Positions 24,716-35,225 of a stretch of DNA of 64,000 nucleotides are shown in pieces. A model generated the notes under the pieces. It saw nothing but the letters and a program-made list of their open reading frames with translations. It searched no databases and was not told the DNA's origin. This DNA comes from Brassica napus. Taxonomy: Eukaryota > Streptophyta > Magnoliopsida > Brassicales > Brassicaceae. Location of the stretch: NCBI RefSeq assembly GCF_020379485.1, contig NC_063446.1, forward strand, positions 13,005,597 through 13,069,596. The letters run 5' to 3'. Made by a program: the position numbers and the translations under genes. Position 1 is the stretch's first letter. Each line of letters starts with the position of its first letter.

Positions 24716-27700
24716 ATGGAGATTTCTCACCGAACCTTTGCTTTCTTGTTGTCACTCTGCCTCTTGCTGCAAACGTCTCTCTCGATCGAGAATTTTCACC
24801 AAGCGTAAGTCTGATCTCCTCTTGTTTCTCGTGCTCATCAGATTTGTATATGAGAATTTGGGGTTAAAAGTTTTAGTTTTTGTTCGATTCTGAATTATCC
24901 GACCGCATGCATTGTTCTTTGGTCGGAATGATGTAATCTTTGGATCTCATTCTTTAGACAGATAGGTTTTGTTTCATTGCAATCTGATGGAAACAAATGT
25001 TTTTTTTTTTGTGTATTTGATAATGCATTAATTTTATTTTCCTGTTTTGTCTATTGCTAGTAGTTGCTGAAGTGTTATTAGGTTCTATTATAGTCACATT
25101 GTTGGTAGAAAACTGGGTAGACTAGTAGCAATTCACTGTCATCAAAACTGTAGCTTTTGAATATTTTTTGGAAATCTTCTTGATACCGATTGGGTTCTTG
25201 TTGCTTATGCAGGTTTCCTATAGTGGAACCTGATCCGAATCATACGAAGCTTCGTCTTAGCAGAGAAGGTTTGGAAGCTATTAGCAGAATCACTACTCCC
25301 ATCGCTGCTGTTGCGGTATGTGAAGAGTCCTGTTTTGACTCAGAGACCAACAAGTTTGTTCCTTTTTTTTTCTGTCTTATCCCTCACATTTTGCTTGTTA
25401 TTTCATATGTTTTTGAAACATTAGGTGATTGGCCCCTATCGTTCTGGAAAGTCTTTTCTACTCAATCAGCTTCTTTCCCTTTCCTGTTATGAAGGTGTGC
25501 TTCTCATTCTAATATCAGACATGGTGATGCTGAACCTTCATTTTGCATATTTTTAACTTCCAAATATTTACAAATTCATCAGGTTTTGGTGTTGGGCACA
25601 TGCGTGATACCAAAACAAAAGGTACGTCACCAATGTCCTGAGGACAATCTCATCCTCCAATTGTAAAATATATTCTTGCTATTGAAAGGTTTAAACTTTT
25701 TTTTGTTGGAATCCACTTGATTGTTGTGAACAGGGATTTGGGTATGGGGAACACCACTAGAGCTAGAGATCGACGGAGTAAAAACTTCCATTATTTACCT
25801 CGACACTGAAGGATTCGAAAGTGTTGGGAAGTCCAATGTTTATGACGATCGGTACCCATACAGTTTACTCTTTCAACCTTTAGACATTTTGTTTGATTAT
25901 GCTTTGGATATTTAACCAACTGTTTTCGCTGATTATTTTTTTTCAGAATATTTGCTCTGGCAACGGTGATGAGTTCTGTGCTTATCTATAATCTGCCTGA
26001 AACTGTAAGTTGTCCTGCCTCGGTGTCTTTGTTTGGATTGCTTATGGAATCTAGATACTGAAGTGAAGTTATTAACCTTAGTCATCTTAGCCATTTTCCT
26101 CCCTTTTAGTATTTGACAAGCAATTCAGAATAGTTGCTCCAATCAAATTTTGTAGAATTTAGTTTGTGACATGCAATCCCAAGGAAAAGTGAATGCGCTC
26201 TTGATCTTGTAGTAGGAAGTTTACATATATGTGTGTGCAAACATAAGAGTAACTAGTTTAGTGTTAGAAAGAACTTGATCTACGTTTCTATATTCTGATA
26301 TGAGTTTTTCATCAGATACGCGAAGCTGATATTTCTCGGCTCTCCTTTGCTGTTGAGTTAGCAGAAGAATTTTATGGAAGGTTTGCTCAAAATGTCACTC
26401 AGCACTTCTCTTTTGTTAATAACATGCCTTTATGAATACTGACTAGCTTCGATTTTTCATTGGCTCATTCTACTCGATTGGCAGAGTAAAGGTACTTCCC
26501 TAACGCTGCTTCTACTATTCTTGATCAATGGAAATCTTCAAAACTTTTTTTCTTTCTCATTATCTGCATATCCTGTAGGGACAAGATGTTGCTTTCGAAC
26601 CTTCAAAGCTCCTTTGGCTTATCCAGCGTGATTTTCTGCGTAAGTTCATGGTGCCTTTGACAATAACATTCATATTAGTGCTTTAATTTTATGTTTATCT
26701 TATCCATTTCAATGTTCCCGTTTTCTCTGGGTCATGATTAACAAACACTATTCCAACTTCATGCAGAAGGGAAATCTGTAAAGGAAATGGTGGATGAAGC
26801 ACTCAGACACGTCCCTAATGAAGATGGTCAGAGTTCCTTTTCCATTTTTTAAATTCTCAGGCAGCATCCCTTGTTAATTGATTGTTTTGGTTTATTATGT
26901 TTTCAGGTAACAAAAATATTGATCAGGTATTTTCTTTTCTTTTTTTATTCTGCATCGTACCAGTAATTATCATTACTAGCTCTTAAGTCAGAACGTTTTC
27001 TTGTTTTCCACATTTTTCAGGTTAACCGGATCCGGGACTCCTTGGCTATTATGGGTGATAACAGCACAGCCTTTAGCTTACCACAGGTTAGGAAACTGTA
27101 TATGGTTGCATATTTGCTAAAATGGCTGTTTTTGTGTATGAAAATATTTGGTGTTTTCTCAAAAATCTTTAAATCATGCTCATAAATTACTCTTTCCAGT
27201 GCTTGTTGAAGCCTTTGAGTAGTATGATTTTCCACAAGTTGTTTCAGATGAAACTCTCTTGAATTTTTCTTTTTCATGTGGAATATTATGTAAAGATGGT
27301 CTGATCTGACACTCTATTTTTCGAGCTATAATGTGTAGATAGATGTTTATTTGATCATAACTTTGCTCCTTGTTTTTTTTCTATGTTATTTAGCCCCATC
27401 TCATGAGGACAAAGCTATGTGATCTGAAGGACGAGGACCTGGACTCTACCTATGTTGCAAGGCGTGATCAATTGAAAAAGCTCGTTGCTAGTATTCTCCG
27501 CCCAAAGATAGTGCAGGGGAAAGCACTTAATGGAAAGGAATTTATTTCTTTCCTTGAACAGGTGAATGTCTATCCTTTATGCTGAGTGGAAGTCATATGG
27601 CTGATATGCCTTCTATGCTTACTATTGATATGTTGCGATTCTGAACCTGTGATTGCTCTAATCTACAGATATTGGATGCGCTAAATAAAGGAGAGATCCC

Positions 27701-28809
27701 ATCAACAGGGTCACTAGTTGAGGTTTTCAATAAAGATATCGTTGAGAGATGTGTGAAACAGTACCACGAGAGGATGGTGAAATTGCGGCTACCTATGTCT
27801 GAAGAACATCTCCAAGGTGCCCATGAAACTGCACATGATGAAGCTTTAAAAGCATTTGATGCTCAACATTTTGGAAGACAGCATGCAAAGAAATCTGTGG
27901 ATCAGTTGGATGAACAAATGAAGGAGGTACGAATCCATATATGCTAATCTGAATTTCTATCAAGTGACTTTTCAAAGACTAGCTAGGCTTAGTGGATGAT
28001 TGTGACGTGGAAATATTATTTATTATACAGGTATTCAAGAATTTTGTTCTTGCAAATGAGTACCAATCGTCAAAGCTCTGTGAGGCGCTATATACAAAGT
28101 GTGAAGATGACATGGACCACTTGCAATCTCTCCGGCTCCCTTCCATGGCTAAGTTCAATGCAGGTTTCGTGTACTGCAACCAAAGTTTTGAACACCAATG
28201 TGTTGGTCCTTCGAAACAAAACTATGAACAAAGGTTAACCAAGGTAATATATACACGTCTGTCTACGTTGTGCTTGAAGTATTGAGTTTACTAGAAGACA
28301 TGTAACAGTTATGTTGCTTGTGTGCAGATGATGGGAAAGGCACGGTCTCTGTTCATCAAAGAATACAATAACAGACTGTTCAACTGGCTTGTTGCGTTCT
28401 CTCTTGTAATGGTGGTTGTGGGACGGTTCATTATAAAATTCATTTTATTAGAAATGGCGGCATGGATACTCTTCATATTCTTGGAGACATACACAAGGAT
28501 GTTCTGGACAGCAGAGTCTCTTTATTACAACCCAGTCTGGCATTTCATTGTTGGGACATGGGAAACTGTAGTGTATAGTCCCGTTCTCGACTTGGACAGG
28601 TAACAAGAAATTGAACTTCTCGAAACTTCTCTGCTTTATCTAATACGTTTGTATATTTGGTGAATAGATGGGCGATTCCTCTAGTCTGCATAATTGCATT
28701 GTGTGTGCTTTATTGGCGGTGTTATGGGAAGAGGAAACATGGGTCTAGTTGGCTTCTTCCGATGTACAACAACCAGAAGAATGGTCGGAACAGGGAACGG
28801 TCAGAGTAA
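24716..28809 (+). CDS. Guanylate-binding family GTPase, At2g38840-like (17 exons, 602 aa)
   Basis: Exons: 24716-24804, 25213-25315, 25425-25494, 25583-25621, 25734-25851, 25947-26004, 26316-26380, 26485-26491, 26579-26639, 26767-26826, 26907-26926, 27021-27086, 27394-27561, 27669-27926, 28031-28243, 28328-28599, 28668-28809. They total 1809 nt in one open frame with GT-AG introns. The protein has an N-terminal signal-like hydrophobic stretch (FAFLLSLCLLLQTSL), then a GBP/atlastin-type GTPase domain with P-loop GPYRSGKS and G3 motif DTEG, a long helical middle, and C-terminal hydrophobic segments (WLVAFSLVMVVVGRF, FILLEMAAWILFIFLE, IPLVCIIALCVLYW). It is probably an endomembrane dynamin-superfamily GTPase that remodels membranes by GTP hydrolysis. 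Exon 8 is only 7 nt and exon 11 only 20 nt; both are needed to keep the frame. The family identity is certain; the exact function is not known to me. Confidence 0.93.
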
Positions 28810-29520
28810 AACACATTGCTCCTTCGCCCTTACGACTTATAGCATCTTCTCGGGCATGCTCGTTGTTTTTAATCATCCGAAGCTTTCTGCCCGTTACTAC
28901 CAGTTTTTGGACGCTGAAAAATATCAAGTGAAGAAATATTCGAGAGGATGATTTAATTGATCTAAGTTGGTTTGATTGATGCCTGTATTACTCTGTACCA
29001 TTCACATAGAATAACCTTTGTAACGTTTTTTTAACTTTATATATGATATATATGGTTGGATCTGTTTTATCTCTAAGTGATATGGCTTCTGTAGCATAGC
29101 TATAAGAAGATTCAAAGTAGCAGTTGCAATTACACCTGGGCATCTATGATATCGGTTCAGTTCGGGTATTTCGATTTTCGGGTAGAGGGCTAAAGAATCC
29201 ATTTATTACCTGATTTATTTTCGGTTTGGATAGTTTCGGGTTATGTTTGCTTCAGATAGTTTCGGATTCGGTTCGCCCGGAAAAAATAGGTTCTCATTTG
29301 GTTTCGGTTCGGGTAGTTCAAGTAATATATCGATTATTTAAGATAAAATATCAAATAATTAGGATAATTTAGATAAAAATTTAAGATGTTCGGATTACTT
29401 TAGATATTTTGGATAAATATAAATATATATATATATATATAGTAAATTATTAGGTGGAATAAAAAAGATAGATGTGGGAGAATAAAAAGTAAAAATAGGA
29501 TGTTGAATAAAAAGAACCAA
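28810..29520. other. GBP 3' UTR and a GGTTCGGGTT-type repeat
   Basis: 28810-28950 is the probable 3' UTR, part of which is duplicated at about 31000-31090. From about 29150 to 29330 there are repeated words such as TTCGGGTATTTCG, TTTCGGGTTATG and GGTTTCGGTTCGGGTAG, a common plant dispersed repeat. The interval 29331-29520 is AT-rich with a TA run at about 29421-29440. Confidence 0.5.
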
Positions 29521-31090
29521 TTTACATAGTTTAATGGTGATTGCGGGACGCAGTCGGTGCATTATAAAATTCATTGATAAAAAATGGCGGCATAAATATC
29601 CCCTATATATTATTTGTGAAACATTACAACTTCTTTTTGTAGGCACATGTCATCGTTAGGATGATTCTTAGAATTACTAGAGAAATAGGTTGGTCCATCT
29701 AATTATATAATAAACTTTTTATTAAACTAACCATAAATTCATTATTAATGTCAATTATTATTTCCTTAAATAAAGATTACGGAATTGCCTAATGTGGGTA
29801 AAGTATATATGACAATTAATGATTTTGAATAAAAAAAATCTGATAAAAAAAATGTATCTTCTATCAAATTTGTTTAATTTAAAACTATTAAAATAACTTA
29901 AAAAAAAAACAAAATAACCATATTATAAAAATTTAGATTTTTCTGTATATTTTATATTTTGAGTTTTAAAAAATGACTATAAATTACTAAAATTGTTAAA
30001 AGTCTCACATTCAAATTTTGCGATCCATGGTTTAAAATTTTTGTTATGACAAAATACAAATGATTACAAAATCATATAAGTAAAAGTCTAATTTAATTAA
30101 TCATTAAGATTTAAAATATATATGTATATATATATCATTCTAAATTAAACTATAAACCATATTGAATAAATAAATATTTTAGTTTCAAAATTTACTTTGA
30201 ATAATTTTTTTGATAAAAGTTTTGAACTAACATTGATAAATTTTTTTAAATTATCAATTACTAAAATTATTAGTCCCACAATGAAATTTTTGTTATCAGT
30301 AATTTAAAGTTTTTGCTATTAAAGATACACATGATCAAAAAAAACATATGAGTAGAAAACACCATTAAAAAAAATAGACATTAATATTAAAAATATACTA
30401 TGTATGTTAATATCATTTAAATTTAATTACATATCCTATCAAATTTTTTTAAAAAATTGTTTGTATTAATAAAATTGATTTATACGTTCGCACCAATTTT
30501 ATTATATATGTAATAGTTACTGGCTTTTAATTATTTAATATATATTTATTATTTCATAATATGTAAGAACATATAATACATAAAATAATTTATATATATA
30601 ATTTTTATCCCGCGCAAAGTGCGGGTCTTAATCTAGTTTTTCATATTCTTGGAGACATACACAAAGATGTTCTGGATAAAGTGACTCTTGTATCACCTTA
30701 TCACCATGTCGTGTATAGTCCCGTTCTCGGAGACATACACAAACATGGCAAAATGTCGTGTATAGTCCCGTTCTCGACTTGGACAGGTAACAACAAGTCA
30801 AACTTTCTTGCAACCTTTCTGCTTTATCTAATACGTGTGTATATTTGGTGAATAGATGGGCAATTCCTATAGTCTGCATTAATTATTGTATTCTTTGTGC
30901 TTTATTGGCGGTGTTATGGAAAGATGAAACATGGGTCTAACTGGCTTCTTCCGATGTATAAAAACTAGAAGAATGGTCGGAACATGGAACAGTCAGAGTA
31001 AACACATTGTGACTTCCCCTTATAACTTATAGCATTTCTCGGGCATGCTCATTTTTTTAATCATCCGAAGCTTTCTGCCCATAACTACCA
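29521..31090 (+). pseudogene. Decayed duplicate of the GBP gene 3' end, split by a Helitron
   Basis: Left piece 29521-29598 (TTCATTATAAAATTCATT-like and AATGGCGGCAT) matches exon 16 at about 28400-28465. Right piece 30637-31090 continues exactly where the left stops: TCATATTCTTGGAGACATAC, then GTATAGTCCCGTTCTCGACT, intron 16, exon 17 sequence and 3' UTR (CATCCGAAGCTTTCTGCCC). Many substitutions and indels destroy the frame, and the segment GTCGTGTATAGTCCCGTTC is duplicated inside the right piece. The Helitron at 29599-30636 lies between the pieces. The upstream 15 exons are absent, so this is a partial segmental duplicate. Confidence 0.85.
29599..30636 (+). mobile_element. Non-autonomous Helitron (1038 bp) with precise ends
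   Basis: The 5' end is TCCCCTATATATTATTTGTG directly after an A, and the 3' end has the hairpin CCCGCGC-AAA-GTGCGGG (30609-30625), 7 nt, then CTAG directly before T. These match canonical Helitron ends and A/T insertion. Because it interrupts a duplicate of GBP exon 16, the empty site can be compared with the parent (GGATACTCTTCAT), and both ends agree to the base. No coding sequence. A related element in opposite orientation lies at 33196-34230. Confidence 0.88.
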
Positions 31091-31468
31091 AATAAATTTC
31101 AAAAAAAAAAACACTGAGAGGAAAATGTGGAAAGAAGGAGACAAATCATGATCACTAGCTAATTAACTCTGAACATCATTGATGATCCCATATCTTAAGT
31201 AGGAGGTTTCTGGGCGGCGGTAGTCGCAGCCGCAACTTTTTTACCACCAGAATTAACTCGTCCGGTAAACATAAGAATTAACTCGTCCGGTAAACATTGC
31301 GTTATACAAACATTTATTTATAGCTTTGGACATCTGTAACTGTTCGGGTAACTAAAACCAAAATTATTCACGCAAAAGATATATAACTTATATCATAACC
31401 AACTATCAACCATGCAAATTTGTATGAAGATGTATTTTATTCATATTGTACGTGGTCTGTATGCAAGT
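31091..31468. other. Proteinase-inhibitor downstream region with a 28-bp-class tandem repeat
   Basis: AGAATTAACTCGTCCGGTAA occurs twice at about 31250-31300. On the minus strand a short frame (MFTGRVNSGGKKVAAATTAA..., about 24 codons) ends with TAA near 31197; I cannot support it as a gene. The rest is the presumed 3' flank of the inhibitor gene. Confidence 0.4.
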
Positions 31469-32127
31469 CTAGCCGGCGGTAGGGACTCTGACGACGATAC
31501 GGTTCCCATCAACCCTAACCCTGACCCGGTTACACCTGAAGTCTGTAGTCACTGGAGTTCCATCCAAAATCACGATTGCATCGACTCTCGTGTTCTCTCT
31601 TTCTATCACCGAAGCCGCATAATCTCCATTTGTTCCCACAAGCTCCGGCCATGAGTTCTTCCCTGCATGCACTCAAAGCAACAACATAAGTTCTGATTGT
31701 AACTTACATATGGTAGGTTAGAGATCAGTAAGCCCATCACTCGATTTACCAGTCTGACATTTAAAAAAAATCATAGTGCCCTAGATCAAATGAAAGTTTG
31801 TGCCCTTGTTTTTATTAAAATATTTTATAGTCCACATACAACTGAAATTATTGTATAAAATTGTGATGTACTAAAAGAGTGGTTCTTTTGCCTATGCTCC
31901 ATAAGAAAATTCCATGGAACATTTTTTTTGAAAGAGTCCTGCATATTTCAAGTGTTTACTTATAGATATGTTGAACCACAACAGATCTAAATGCTTTGAA
32001 GGTATATATATATATCTAACTTATAAAGAACATCAGCTCAGAGTGTTTATAATTCTATTGGTCGACAGTTTTTTAGCTATAAAGAGTTTAAACAACAAGA
32101 AAAATTACCAGGACAGTCGGACGACAT
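31469..32127 (-). CDS. Potato-inhibitor-I-family serine proteinase inhibitor (PR-6 type, At2g38870-like)
   Basis: Two exons on the minus strand: 32127-32109 (ATG TCG TCC GAC TGT CCT G) and 31662-31469, joined by a GT-AG intron of about 450 bp; 213 nt encode 70 aa. The protein begins MSSDCPGKNSWPELVGTNG and contains KNSWPELVG, VIERENTRVDAIV and the inhibitory-loop region GTPVTTDFRCNRVRV. By comparison with eglin c, the P1 residue would be the second Thr of VTTDF. Such proteins bind serine proteases by a canonical loop and act in wound and pathogen responses. There is no signal peptide, which suggests a cytosolic form. The position between GBP and NF-YB1 matches the Arabidopsis order. The gene lies between two inverted Helitron copies. 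Confidence 0.92.
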
Positions 32128-33195
32128 TTTTTTCTTCCTCTGTTACATGTGTAGTGTTGTGATGTACGTATTTGCTATGCTCATCTTAAGGGATTTGGTT
32201 CAATTTATAGATTGAATACGTCTATGTGTCGGTGTCGGTGGTACTCGGTGAGGGCTTGCAAATTCAGTCAAATTAACAACTAACCGGGTTTAACATCCTA
32301 CTTTTCTGACTTTTAAAACCCGATGGATAAGCTTTGACAAGTTGCATCGTTTTGGTAAACCTTTGAAAGATATATTTATTACAAGTATTCAAGTTTTGAT
32401 AAGATAGACCGTTAATTAGTAGAATCGCTATCATATTTTAGATGGACGTTACGTCACGGTTCCTGATATATGCTTACCAGGAATGATGTTCTTACAAGTA
32501 ATTTTCTTCTAAGTATACATATCGTGAACAAGATGAAGTTTCAAAATTAGAGCGTGCCTTTCAGCTCATATATTGGTATGATCTGGCGATAAAAACTTAT
32601 TATGGAAACATCACCACGTCTTGACCATGCATATATAACGTACATATAAACAACTGTCAATAAAAGGGACATCCAATTCTTATATTCCTCAAGATGTATT
32701 ATGTGAAACGACACACAACGCATGCATATCACATACGTTATATAACAATTGTCCATATATAGAACTAATGCAAGCATATTTTATATAACTTATTAATTAT
32801 TATAGACTATGCAAAACAGTCTAGATGCCTTGAACCATGTATTAGCTTAACGTTACAACAATTAATGAATATGCTGTTAAGGGAAATAAAAATATGAAAG
32901 AAAAGCCAACTAAAGGCCGTAATTATATCAATAGACGATAAGGTTTAGAGACGAACCTTTTTTTTTTTTCACTGTGAGACAAACCTATATAAGAAAACCA
33001 TTGAATGCCGTTTTCTTCCGTTTTTTTTGTTTTTGTACTGACGATGATGTTTGCTATGCTTTGTTTTCTATAATCTGAGTCCAATATATAATAGGATATG
33101 ATAAACGTTACTTATCTGTGAGGTGTACCATGTTTTCTTTGTGGCAGGGCACATGCATGATCAAATAAAGGAGCGGTTACTCACCTTAATGAATA
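32128..33195. other. Upstream region of the proteinase inhibitor gene
   Basis: About 1 kb of AT-rich presumed promoter (minus-strand gene). I found no further gene or clear repeat terminus. Confidence 0.4.
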
Positions 33196-34230
33196 CGAGG
33201 TTAAGATCTGCGCCTTACGCGAAATGAATATTATATATAAACTATTTTTTAGTATTATATATCATTTTACATTTTATGAAATAATAAATATATATTAATA
33301 TTAAAAAGTCAGTAATTGTTACGTATAATATCAAATTGATGTGAATACATAAATAAATTTTATTAATCATAACAAACACTTTTTATTTTATATGGTCTAT
33401 AATTAAATTTAAATGATATTAACATAGATATATAGTATATTTTTAATATTGATATTTATTAAATAATTTTTTTCCTACTCATACTGTTTTTTATCATTTG
33501 TATCTGCTATAACAAAAATTTTGAATCACTGATAACAAAAAATTTCATTGTGTGATGTTTAATAGTTTTTGTAATTTATAATTTAAAAACAAATTCAATG
33601 CAAAGTTTAAAGTTTAAAATTTAACTATTAAGTTGTCAATATTTGTTCAAAGCTTTTATCAAACAATTGTTCAAAGAAAATTTTAAAATTAAAATATTTA
33701 TGTATTTTATATGGTATATAGTTAATTTAAATGATATTAATATATACATAAATACATATATGTATTAAATGAGTTTTTATACTTATATGATTTTCTAATC
33801 ATTTGTATGTTGTCATAACAAAAAATTTTAAACTATGGTTCACAAAAATTTGAATGTGATACTTTTAACAATTTTAGTAATTTCTAGTCGTTTTTAAAAA
33901 TTCAAAATATAACATATACAGAAAAATCTAAATTTATATTATATGGTTAATGTGGTTGTTTAATTTATTTTAATAAGTTAAAATTAAGAAAAATGATAGA
34001 GGATACACTAATTTTTATAATATCTTTATTATTCAAAATCATTAAATGTGATATATATACTTTAGCCATATCAGACAACTCCGTAATTTTTATTTATGGA
34101 AAAAATGAAAAACATAATCATTAATTTATGGTTAGCTTAATAAAAAAATTATTATATATTTTGATGGATCAACCTATTTTTCTAAAGATTCTAAGAATCA
34201 TTATTGTGCTGATGACACATGAGTATTTTA
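33196..34230 (-). mobile_element. Diverged Helitron, inverted relative of 29599-30636
   Basis: Read on the minus strand it follows the 29599 element for about 1 kb: ATGATTCTTAGAAT, AATAGGTTG-TCCATC, CTAACCATAAATT and TAATGATTTTGAATA blocks occur in the same order. The 3' end is GCGCAGATCTTAACCTCG before T, corresponding to GCGGGTCTTAATCTAG in the other copy, with the terminal CTAG changed to CTCG and the hairpin degraded. The 5' end is less clear. Noncoding. Confidence 0.7.
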
Positions 34231-34289
34231 AAGAGAAAAAGACAAAAATAATACTAAATCAAGTTTATGTTCCCAAACTAGCACTCAAG

Positions 34290-34700
34290 GTCAAAAATCA
34301 CAAAAATAGCACTTAATGTTTTATCAAAAGTCACAAACTTATGGTTTAGAGTTAAAGGGTTGGGTTTAAGATTTAGGGTTTAGGGTTTAGAGTTTAGGGT
34401 TTAGGGTTTAGATTTTAGGGTTTAGGGTTTAGGGTTTAGGGTTTAGAGTTTAGGATTTAGGGTTTAGGGTTTAGGGTTTAGAGTTTAGGGTTTAGGGTTT
34501 AGAGTTTAGGGTTTAGGGTTTAGAGTTGAGAAATGAGGTTTTGGGGATAAGATTTCAAATTTTGAAAAATAAAAAAATTAAAATTTTCAAAGGATAAACT
34601 TAGAAATATGCTATTTTGGTCATTTTAGTTTTTGAGTGCTATTTTTGTGATATAAACTTAGAAATGTGATATTTTGAAGATTTGCCCTATTTTAAATGTT
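34290..34700. repeat. Dispersed repeat containing interstitial TTTAGGG (telomere-type) array
   Basis: From 34372 to 34526 the sequence is an array of TTTAGGG with interspersed TTTAGAG variants, the plant telomere unit. It is embedded in a repeat with AAAAATAGCACTTAATG on the left and AGTTTTTGAGTGCTATTTTTG on the right, which are inverted relative to each other. So it is probably a transposon-borne expansion and not a chromosome end. Confidence 0.8.
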
Positions 34701-34918
34701 GTAATGTTTATCTTTTAATATATCTGGGATAATATTTAACCTAGGAACGAAAAGATAGACAAGAGAGTAAAATAGTTTTACGATTTGATTTTTTTATCGA
34801 TAGGATATTACCACCTTAGGATTAGGAATATATGGATCCTATTGAAATTTGGGATATCCGAATGATTTAGTTGGATCATGGATGTTGGAGTCGGATAATA
34901 TTTCCACGTAAGACTTTT

Positions 34919-35187
34919 GACGGACAGTAACACTTCACAGGATTTCGTAGGTCCCACACGCTGTCATCTTTTTTGTTTCTACAAAATTGTGGCCAATAAC
35001 AAAGTACCACGTGTAACCTTTGATTTTTTAGACAGGTCCACGCCATACACGGTCCATACACCTTATGACATCCAGACAGGAACACTTCACACGCTTTATG
35101 TAGGACCCAGATGCTATCCTCTATCTCTTTCTACAAATTACACCCAATAAAAAGTCGCCACGTGTACCCTTTGATTTTATAAGCACA
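34919..35187 (+). promoter_or_regulatory. Tandemly duplicated bZIP promoter module with G-box and CCAAT
   Basis: Two adjacent copies of about 151 bp. Each has AACACTTCAC, then GTAGG(T/A)CCCA, then CCAAT (34993 and 35144), then the G-box CACGTG in CCACGTGTA(A/C)CCTTTGATT (35008 and 35159). Spacing between CCAAT and G-box is identical. G-boxes bind bZIP and bHLH factors and CCAAT binds NF-Y. The second copy ends about 40 bp before the bZIP start codon, with a TTTATAAG possible TATA element at about 35176. Confidence 0.65.
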
Positions 35188-35225
35188 TAGGATAGACTGA
35201 AAAAAAAAAAAATCTGAGGAAAGCG

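Noticed and set aside
31197..31300. Short minus-strand frame GRVNSGGKKVAAATTAAQ
   Set aside because: Only about 24 codons, next to a local tandem repeat, with no upstream exon found.
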